DNA of 14,881 bases from Marinilabiliales bacterium (GTDB taxonomy: Bacteria; Bacteroidota; Bacteroidia; Bacteroidales; F082), in NCBI GenBank assembly GCA_002869465.1, contig PKSW01000316.1, forward strand, positions 1 through 14,881, in the 5' to 3' direction. Positions 1-5,820 of the stretch are shown in pieces (position 1 is the first letter of the stretch; every line of letters starts with the position of its first letter). The position numbers and the translations under genes are program-made. The notes under the pieces are model-generated. The model was given only the letters and a program-made list of their open reading frames with translations, made no database searches and was not told the DNA's origin.

Positions 1-769
1 CCGCCTGGAAAATGCCAAGAAAAACACCTGTGAGCACAATCCAGAGGAAAAACTGGGTCAGTCCTACCAATGCGATGCCAATTATTTTTCCCATCATCAA
101 CTGGGTGGGTTTCACCGAGGAAATAATAACCTCAACGATACGGGACGATTTTTCTTCCATCACGCCTTTCAGCACTTGTGCCCCGAACATGAAAATGAAG
201 AAATAGATCATGATTCCAGCGAAAATGGACAGCCCTACCTCAACTTCTGTATTACTTTTTTTCTCGATACCACCTTCTTCTATCCTGATGGTAGAAAGAT
301 TTATGTTCACCTTCGCCGATTTGATCACTTCCGGGTCGATACCTGAAGCCAGCAACTTTTTGTTTTCAATTTCGGTTTTCATCACACTCCTGATGTAGGA
401 AGTGACATTCAGCCCGGGCTGAATGGTTGAAAACAGTTCGGCATTGACGGGTATATTTAGTTCCGTTCTTGGGATGTAGAGCAGCAGATCTCCTTTTTGG
501 CTGATGGCTTTTTCTTTGCTGGTTTCGAGATCGTCATACAAATAATAAAAAGTGATATTTTCCTCGTCTTTAAATTTCTCGTAAAACCATCCGGTTTCAT
601 CCAGCACGGCCACTCTTTTTTGGGTTGCTTCACTCCAGTCAGCAAGAAAAGCAGGAAGGATAATGGTAGCGGCCATCAAAACCGGGCCCAGTATCGTCAT
701 GATGATAAATGATTTTTTCTTTACCCTCGACAAATACTCACGCTTTATGATCAGGAGTGTTTTATTCAT
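1..769 (-). CDS. ABC-2 type transporter permease (NatB-like), partial at left edge
   Basis: This is the membrane subunit of an ABC exporter. I translated the minus strand from the ATG at 767-769; the frame stays open to the window edge, giving about 256 N-terminal residues of a family usually near 430. A basic start (MNKTLLIIKREYLSRVKKK) leads into a first membrane helix at about residues 20-42. A long extracytoplasmic region of roughly 130 residues follows, then a second helix at about 178-196, the stretch EEKSSRIVEVIISS typical of ABC-2/NatB permeases, and a further helix starting near 227. The start ATG overlaps the stop of the ATPase gene (ATGAATAA, 762-769), so translation of the two is probably coupled. 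Substrate is unknown; the family includes Na+ exporters and many uncharacterised drug or lipid exporters. The C-terminal half lies outside the window. Confidence 0.9.
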   Translation of the reverse strand, partial: MNKTLLIIKREYLSRVKKKSFIIMTILGPVLMAATIILPAFLADWSEATQKRVAVLDETGWFYEKFKDEENITFYYLYDDLETSKEKAISQKGDLLLYIPRTELNIPVNAELFSTIQPGLNVTSYIRSVMKTEIENKKLLASGIDPEVIKSAKVNINLSTIRIEEGGIEKKSNTEVEVGLSIFAGIMIYFFIFMFGAQVLKGVMEEKSSRIVEVIISSVKPTQLMMGKIIGIALVGLTQFFLWIVLTGVFLGIFQA

Positions 770-1679
770 TTTTGCTCTTGTTTACTTCCTGAATAAAAAT
801 ATCGTTAATAGTTGGTAATACTTCGTGATAACCAACAACCTCCACCTGTGCAATGATTTGCTGCAATAATTCATTGGAGGATATATGCTGGTCTATTTTG
901 ATGCGACTGGAATAAGTTCCATTGGTTTTGGAAGTCGAAATGATCTCGAATGCATTAGGTGTCATGATAAGCTCCTTTGGTGCTTTGTAATTCACCTGAT
1001 AAATATTGGATTTGAAACTGTTGATGATGCTGTATATTTCACCTGAAAGGATGGTCCTGCTGTTGTTGATCAATGCAATGTGATCGCAAAGTTCCTCAAC
1101 GGAAGACATATTATGGGTGGAAAAGATAATAGTGGCGCCATCATCTCGCAGCTTCAGAATTTCTTCTTTTAACAGGTTCACATTAATGGGGTCGAAACCG
1201 CTGAACGGCTCATCGAAGATGAGTAGTTTGGGTTTATGCAATACGGTTACAATGAACTGCACCTTTTGCTGCATTCCCTTTGAAAGTTCTTCCACTTTCT
1301 TATTCCACCAGGAGCCGATTTCAAATTTTTCAAACCACTCCTTCAGCTTATTGTAGGCATCATTTTTCGACATACCTTTTAGTTGCGCCAGGTAAAGCGC
1401 CTGCTCACCCACTTTCATTTTTTTGTACAAACCCCGTTCTTCAGGCAGGTAGCCGATGTACTGTGTGTCCGATGGTTTAATGGGTTTGCCTTCCAGCAAT
1501 ACTTCACCCTGATCCATGGCAGAAATCATATTGATGATGCGGATCAGCGTAGTTTTTCCGGCACCATTGGGGCCGAGCAATCCAAAAATGCTTTGCGGTA
1601 ACACTTCGATGGAAACACGGTCGAGGGCCTTGTGGTTCGCATACCTTTTAGACACATTGATGGTTGTAAGAAGTGACAT
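762..1679 (-). CDS. ABC transporter ATP-binding protein (NatA-like)
   Basis: This is the cytoplasmic ATPase that would power the adjacent permease. The 305-residue protein has Walker A GPNGAGKTT (36-44), the NatA-type YLPEERGLY stretch (78-85) in the Q-loop region, the ABC signature LSKGMQQ (132-138), Walker B LLIFDEP (152-158) with Glu157 as catalytic base, and the switch His189 in STHN. The last 90 or so residues form the accessory C-terminal domain seen in NatA/CcmA-like ATPases (DUF4162 type). The stop codon overlaps the permease start, so the two form one unit. The gene begins 79 bp after dnaJ on the same strand. A near-consensus -7 box on the minus strand (AATCTTTG, 1731-1738) could give it its own start, but I see no -33 partner, so read-through from grpE-dnaJ is equally possible. 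The transported substrate cannot be read from the sequence. Confidence 0.92.
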   Translation of the reverse strand: MSLLTTINVSKRYANHKALDRVSIEVLPQSIFGLLGPNGAGKTTLIRIINMISAMDQGEVLLEGKPIKPSDTQYIGYLPEERGLYKKMKVGEQALYLAQLKGMSKNDAYNKLKEWFEKFEIGSWWNKKVEELSKGMQQKVQFIVTVLHKPKLLIFDEPFSGFDPINVNLLKEEILKLRDDGATIIFSTHNMSSVEELCDHIALINNSRTILSGEIYSIINSFKSNIYQVNYKAPKELIMTPNAFEIISTSKTNGTYSSRIKIDQHISSNELLQQIIAQVEVVGYHEVLPTINDIFIQEVNKSKNE

Positions 1680-1758
1680 AAATATGAAGCGCTTTAAGCT
1701 GTTAATTTATTTGAAAGCGTGGCAATATTACAAAGATTAAACGGGCCTGACAACTTTC

Positions 1759-2913
1759 CTATGATGAAAAGAACTCGCGCATTCTGTCGAAATAGCTTTT
1801 ATCCTGAGCACTTGGATTTGGCTTGAAGTTGGGCGAATCTTTCAGGTTTTCAAGTATGGTTTTTTCTTCTTTACTGAGATTTTTGGGAGTCCAGATATTT
1901 ACATTGACGAGTAAATCACCTTTCCCGTATCCATTCACATCGGGCAAACCTTTTCCTTTTAATCGTAAAACTTTTCCGCCCTGAGTACCGGGTGTGATCT
2001 TAATTTTAGCCTTGCTGTCAACTGTTGGTATTTCTGCTGAAGAACCAAGCGCAGCATCTGTAAAGCTCACATAAAGATCATACAGGATGTTATTGCCGTC
2101 GCGAATTAATTCCGGGTGGTCTTTTTCCTCGATCAGCACCAGCAAATCGCCTGGGATACCGCCACGTGCAGCGGCATTACCTTTCCCACTTATGGAAAGT
2201 TGCATGCCATCCGCCACTCCTGGAGGCACTTTAAAAGTAACCACTTCTTCTCCTTTCACAATGCCGTTTCCATGACATGTATTACATTTATTGGTAATTA
2301 CTTCACCATCGCCGCCACATTGCGGACAAGTAGATGAAGTTTGCATTTGCCCAAGGAAAGTATTGGTAACTTGTGTTACCTGACCCATTCCCCTGCAAGT
2401 AGGACAAGTTGATTTTGAACTTCCTTTTTCTGCGCCACTGCCATTACATGAATCGCATGCAACATATTTATTTAGTTTGATTTTTTTCTCAACACCATGT
2501 GCCACCTCTTTTAAATCCAGTTTTACTTTTACCCGAAGGTTTGAACCCCGGTTCACACGTCTTCTGCCGGAACGTTGTCCACCAAATCCGCTGCTGAATC
2601 CGCCTCCAAAAGCACCACCGAAGATATCGCCAAAATGACTGAAAATATCATCCATCGACATATGCTGGCCACCGAAACCACCGGAACCACTTACACCCCT
2701 ATGGCCGAATTGGTCGTACCGGCTGCGTTTATCAGCATTACTTAATACTTCATAAGCCTCAGCTGCTTCTTTAAATTTTTCCTCTGCTTCTTTATCATCA
2801 GGGTTTTTATCAGGATGGAATTTTAGTGCCAGTTTCCGATAAGCTTTCTTTAATTCTTCTGCTGTAGCCCCTTTAGAAACCCCCAACACATCATAATAGT
2901 CTCTTTTGCTCAT
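1759..2913 (-). CDS. dnaJ: Chaperone DnaJ (Hsp40)
   Basis: This co-chaperone delivers unfolded clients to DnaK and stimulates its ATPase. At 384 residues it is a full-length class A DnaJ. The J domain covers residues 1-70 with the essential HPD at 33-35. A Gly/Phe-rich linker follows (about 75-112). Four CxxCxGxG zinc-binding repeats are intact: CDSCNGSG (153-160), CPTCRGMG (170-177), CPQCGGDG (196-203) and CNTCHGNG (210-217). The C-terminal client-binding domains run to the end. The gene follows grpE after 37 bp on the same strand and is presumably cotranscribed; dnaK is not in the window. A 10-bp palindrome CTTAATTAAG lies 1 bp upstream of the start codon (2915-2924) and also occurs before grpE. 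There is no CIRCE element in the upstream gap. Confidence 0.98.
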   Translation of the reverse strand: MSKRDYYDVLGVSKGATAEELKKAYRKLALKFHPDKNPDDKEAEEKFKEAAEAYEVLSNADKRSRYDQFGHRGVSGSGGFGGQHMSMDDIFSHFGDIFGGAFGGGFSSGFGGQRSGRRRVNRGSNLRVKVKLDLKEVAHGVEKKIKLNKYVACDSCNGSGAEKGSSKSTCPTCRGMGQVTQVTNTFLGQMQTSSTCPQCGGDGEVITNKCNTCHGNGIVKGEEVVTFKVPPGVADGMQLSISGKGNAAARGGIPGDLLVLIEEKDHPELIRDGNNILYDLYVSFTDAALGSSAEIPTVDSKAKIKITPGTQGGKVLRLKGKGLPDVNGYGKGDLLVNVNIWTPKNLSKEEKTILENLKDSPNFKPNPSAQDKSYFDRMREFFSS

Positions 2914-2914
2914 G

Positions 2915-2924
2915 CTTAATTAAG
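2915..2924. repeat. 10-bp palindrome CTTAATTAAG before dnaJ
   Basis: This perfect palindrome sits 1 bp upstream of the dnaJ ATG, in the grpE-dnaJ gap. An identical copy lies upstream of grpE (3526-3535). I saw no third copy in the window. Its function is unknown; it could be a protein-binding site, an RNA element overlapping the start region, or coincidence in AT-rich spacers. Confidence 0.5.
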
Positions 2925-2950
2925 TTCTTTTGTTGATTGATTTCAGTTTT

Positions 2951-3508
2951 TTAGCTGCCAACAACTACCTTGGCAAAACGAAGTACTTTTCCGTTGAGCA
3001 AATATCCCTTTTGAATAACATCCACAACTTTTCCTTTAAGTTCATCACCCGCTTCAATATTGGTAATGGCCTCGTGGTAATCCGTATTAAAATCGGTTCC
3101 CATCGAATTCATGGGCTCCAATCCTTTCTGACTTAACAAATTGAAAAGTTTATTGTAAATAAGTTCTATTCCTTTGAAAACTTCGGAGTCAGCTTTATCT
3201 TCTGTAAAAGCCTGTAATGCTCTTTCAAAGTCATCCAACACGGGTAGCAGGTCATCAATTAAATCGCGTGAAGCAGATTTTTGAAGATCCATCTTTTCTT
3301 TGATCGTTCTTTTACGGTAATTATCGAATTCTGAATACAGCCGCAGGAACTTATCATTTAGTTCATCGTTTTTTTCTTTCAATTCATTCAGTTTCTTATC
3401 AGCAGATGATTTTTTTGAACTGCTTCTTTTTTTAGATTGTTTTGCCTCTTCCTTTTTGGCAGTTTCCTTCTCAATATCCTTTAAATCCTTTTCCTTTTTC
3501 TGTACCAT
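2951..3508 (-). CDS. grpE: Nucleotide exchange factor GrpE
   Basis: GrpE releases ADP from DnaK and resets the chaperone cycle. The 185-residue product is within the usual range for the family. Residues 1-50 are a Lys/Glu/Ser-rich, low-complexity head. This is followed by the long dimerising helix (about 40-95), which includes LRLYSEFDNYRKRT and the conserved DLLPVLDDFERAL. The C-terminal beta domain has LSQKGLEPMNSMGTDFN, the conserved HEAI, and the closing GYLLNGKVLRFAKVVV. The ATG at 3506-3508 is the only plausible start that keeps the head. It leads the grpE-dnaJ pair. In many bacteria hrcA precedes grpE, but here the upstream neighbour is murA, and I find no CIRCE inverted repeat in the 114-bp gap. 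Confidence 0.97.
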   Translation of the reverse strand: MVQKKEKDLKDIEKETAKKEEAKQSKKRSSSKKSSADKKLNELKEKNDELNDKFLRLYSEFDNYRKRTIKEKMDLQKSASRDLIDDLLPVLDDFERALQAFTEDKADSEVFKGIELIYNKLFNLLSQKGLEPMNSMGTDFNTDYHEAITNIEAGDELKGKVVDVIQKGYLLNGKVLRFAKVVVGS

Positions 3509-3524
3509 ACATGTATAATTAACT

Positions 3525-3536
3525 TCTTAATTAAGA
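3525..3536. repeat. 12-bp palindrome TCTTAATTAAGA upstream of grpE
   Basis: This perfect 12-bp palindrome lies 17-28 bases before the grpE start, close to where a transcript from the candidate promoter at 3545-3575 would begin. Its core CTTAATTAAG is identical to the palindrome just before dnaJ. The position would suit an operator, but no regulator is known to me for this sequence. Confidence 0.5.
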
Positions 3537-3544
3537 GTGATTTT

Positions 3545-3575
3545 CAAATACAACTTTTTTGCCAACAGGATCAAA
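3545..3575 (-). promoter_or_regulatory. Candidate grpE promoter
   Basis: On the minus strand TTTG (3572-3575) is followed after 21 bases by TATTTG (3545-3550). This resembles the Bacteroidota sigma-ABfr pattern TTTG...TAnnTTTG, but the -7 box is imperfect. It would give a leader of about 30 nt before grpE. Confidence 0.4.
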
Positions 3576-3622
3576 CGGTCATATTGGCAGAAGTGTCATG
3601 TAATTCTGAATTAACGAATAGT

Positions 3623-4927
3623 TTAAATACGTTCAATTTCTGCTCCCAGGTGCCTTAATCTGGCGTCAATATTCTGGTATCCCCTGTCGATTTGATCGAT
3701 ATTTTCAATAATACTGGTTCCTTTGGCTGAAAGCGCTGCGATAAGCAGTGCAACCCCTGCCCTGATGTCAGGGGAACTCATTTTAATACCTTTCAATGCT
3801 TGCTCATGGTTTAAACCAATTACCGTGGCACGATGCGGATCGCAAAGGATAATACGGGCGCCCATATCGATTAGTTTGTCGACAAAAAACAGCCGGCTTT
3901 CAAACATTTTTTGGTGGATCAATACACTGCCTTTTGCCTGGGTGGCGACGACCAAAACAATACTGATCAGGTCGGGGGTGAATCCTGGCCAGGGAGCATC
4001 GGCAATATTCATGATAGAACCGTCGATAAATGTTTCAATTTCATATTCATCTTTGGCAGGTACGAGAATGTCGTTTCCTTTTTGTTCCACTGAAACACCA
4101 ATACGTCTGAATACTTCCGGAATCAGTCCCAGGTTGCTGAGTTGAACATTCTTTATTGTCAATTCTGACTGTGTCATGGCTGCCAGGCCTATAAAACTGC
4201 CCACTTCGATCATATCAGCCAGTAATGTGTGGGTGGTGCCATGCAATGTTGTAACGCCTTCAATGGTAAGTAAATTTGAGCCGATACCCTGGATTTTGGC
4301 CCCCATCCTGTTTAACATTTCGCAAAGTTGAACCAGGTAGGGTTCGCAGGCTGCATTGAAAATGGTGGTAGTGCCTTTCGCCATGACGGCTGCCATAACA
4401 ATATTGGCTGTTCCGGTAACTGATGCTTCTTCTAGCAACATAAAATTACCCCGAAGCTTTGATGCATTTACATGGTAACTTTTTTCGTCTTCGTTATAAG
4501 TAAACTCGACACCGAGTTTTTGTAAACCAGCGAAATGTGTGTCCAGCCTTCTTCTACCTATTTTATCACCGCCAGGCTGTGGCAAATACCCTTTACCAAA
4601 GCGAGCCAAAAGCGGGCCAAGTATCATAACGCTACCTCTGATGCTGGTGGCTTTTTGATAATAATCCTGACTGGTTATATAATCGAGTTTTATCTTGTCG
4701 GCTTTGAAAATATATTCATTATGCTTGATCCGAGATACTTTTACCCCCAGGCCTTCCAGTAATTCGATCAACCGGTTCACATCAAGGATATCGGGAACAT
4801 TCTTCATGTGAATTTCTTCAGGCGTAAGCAAAACAGCACATAGTACTTGTAATGCTTCATTCTTAGCTCCCTGCGGGATTATTTCACCCGATAATTTGTT
4901 GCCACCTTTTATTTTAAAGGACTTCAT
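3623..4927 (-). CDS. murA: UDP-N-acetylglucosamine 1-carboxyvinyltransferase (MurA)
   Basis: MurA transfers enolpyruvate from PEP to UDP-GlcNAc, the first committed step of peptidoglycan synthesis in the cytoplasm. The 434 residues span the whole two-domain EPSP-synthase-like fold. Key positions are Lys22-Asn23 in GAKNEAL, the active-site loop PQPGGDKIGRRRLDTH (116-131), the catalytic Asp319 in WPGFTPD, and Arg389 in SPDIRAG, matching E. coli K22, R120, D305 and R397. The loop residue equivalent to E. coli Cys115 is Asp121 (codon GAT, 4565-4567). Asp at this position is known from naturally fosfomycin-insensitive MurA enzymes such as the mycobacterial one, and keeps activity. The gene follows DUF4290 after 140 bp with a candidate promoter in the gap. 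The start gives the conserved short N-terminus MKSFKIKGG. Confidence 0.97.
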   Translation of the reverse strand: MKSFKIKGGNKLSGEIIPQGAKNEALQVLCAVLLTPEEIHMKNVPDILDVNRLIELLEGLGVKVSRIKHNEYIFKADKIKLDYITSQDYYQKATSIRGSVMILGPLLARFGKGYLPQPGGDKIGRRRLDTHFAGLQKLGVEFTYNEDEKSYHVNASKLRGNFMLLEEASVTGTANIVMAAVMAKGTTTIFNAACEPYLVQLCEMLNRMGAKIQGIGSNLLTIEGVTTLHGTTHTLLADMIEVGSFIGLAAMTQSELTIKNVQLSNLGLIPEVFRRIGVSVEQKGNDILVPAKDEYEIETFIDGSIMNIADAPWPGFTPDLISIVLVVATQAKGSVLIHQKMFESRLFFVDKLIDMGARIILCDPHRATVIGLNHEQALKGIKMSSPDIRAGVALLIAALSAKGTSIIENIDQIDRGYQNIDARLRHLGAEIERI

Positions 4928-4955
4928 AAGTTTGTTTTTTCAACTTATAAAATAA

Positions 4956-4986
4956 CAAAATATCCTTCATTTTATGATGGATCAAA
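4956..4986 (-). promoter_or_regulatory. Candidate murA promoter
   Basis: On the minus strand a perfect -33 TTTG (4983-4986) is followed after 20 bases by TATTTTG (4956-4962), one base short of the TAnnTTTG consensus. It would yield a leader of about 20-25 nt before the murA ATG. The rest of the 140-bp gap to DUF4290 is AT-rich, and I see nothing else in it. Confidence 0.5.
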
Positions 4987-5067
4987 TGATATTAATTTTA
5001 ACAAAATGTTTTTAAAAAGAATCCTGATAAGGAAATACAAATAAAGGTATGACTGTCAAGAAATGAA

Positions 5068-5712
5068 TTAATAACTTTTTTTACCGTAATTGTCCCTTCT
5101 TCGTTTGCTGTTGTTGTCTTTTGAACGGGGAACAAATTTCTTTTTCTTGGTTTTATTGCGCGCCAGAATGTCGGATGTGGATGTCAGTGTTTGATCTTCA
5201 GACAGGGATAATTTTCCATCTGAAAGAATTTCAAGGTGTTTTTCAATAGCTACATCGTCCACTGATTCACGGTTCCAGTTCAGGTATGATTTTTTTAAAT
5301 GGTTGGCGATGGCGTGGATGAGCGCATCTTTCTCAGGCCCGTCTTCGTATTCAATCGCCTTTTTGATAATGGCTTCAATATTTTTACCATAATGCCGGAA
5401 CCTGATCTTGTTGTCGCTGTATTCTACTTTGTCTGGTTTGCGGGTGAGGGTCTCTTTAGCAGGCATCGGGTAGGGGCTGTCAACATCCAGTTCGAATTGG
5501 GATATGATGAACAGATGGTCCCATAGGGTTTGCTTATAGTCGCCTGCATCACGGTTTTGCTGGTTTATAGATGCCATGACGTTTACAATAAATTTTGCCG
5601 CTTCGGTTCTTTTTTCACGATCTTCTATGGTCTTTGCGTAATTGACCATCTTCTGAATATTGCGACCATACTCAGGAATAATTAAATGCTCTCGCTGTGA
5701 ATTGTACTCCAT
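5068..5712 (-). CDS. DUF4290 domain-containing protein
   Basis: The opening MEYNSQREHLIIPEYGRNIQKMV is characteristic of DUF4290, an uncharacterised family that I know only from Bacteroidota, often next to murA as here. The 214-residue protein is predicted soluble: I see no signal peptide or membrane segment. The body (1-175) is mostly helical in character, with DREKRTEAAKFIVNVM and conserved-looking YGKNIEAIIKKAIE. The last 30 or so residues are strongly basic (KKKKFVPRSK, SKRRRDNYGKK), which would suit binding to nucleic acid or another polyanion, but this is inference. It has its own -7 box upstream and lies between pcrA and murA on the same strand. No function can be assigned from sequence. 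Confidence 0.9.
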   Translation of the reverse strand: MEYNSQREHLIIPEYGRNIQKMVNYAKTIEDREKRTEAAKFIVNVMASINQQNRDAGDYKQTLWDHLFIISQFELDVDSPYPMPAKETLTRKPDKVEYSDNKIRFRHYGKNIEAIIKKAIEYEDGPEKDALIHAIANHLKKSYLNWNRESVDDVAIEKHLEILSDGKLSLSEDQTLTSTSDILARNKTKKKKFVPRSKDNNSKRRRDNYGKKSY

Positions 5713-5766
5713 AAATGTAAACTTCTGATTAAGGTTGGAATAACGTCTGAAAAGTTAAATCTTTTG

Positions 5767-5774
5767 CAAAATTA
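5767..5774 (-). promoter_or_regulatory. -7 box for the DUF4290 gene
   Basis: The minus strand reads TAATTTTG, a perfect match to the Bacteroidota -7 consensus TAnnTTTG, 54 bases before the DUF4290 start. No clear -33 TTG is found at the usual spacing. Confidence 0.55.
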
Positions 5775-5820
5775 GCTAAATAATGATAAGTCAGTAATTA
5801 ACACCTCCTTTTTTTCATTA

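Noticed and set aside
457..645. Minus-strand 62-codon open frame
   Set aside because: It is in another frame of the ABC permease, whose own frame is open throughout and shows membrane helices and family motifs.
1687..1719. Inverted repeat CGCTTT/AAAGCG as a terminator between dnaJ and the ATPase gene
   Set aside because: The stem is 6 bp with an 18-nt loop and has no T-run in the proper place; it sits in the ATPase leader.
3509..3622. CIRCE heat-shock operator before grpE
   Set aside because: Neither TTAGCACTC nor GAGTGCTAA is present; only the CTTAATTAAG palindrome is found.
3723..4145. Plus-strand 140-codon open frame
   Set aside because: It is antisense to conserved murA C-terminal coding sequence and has no family character.
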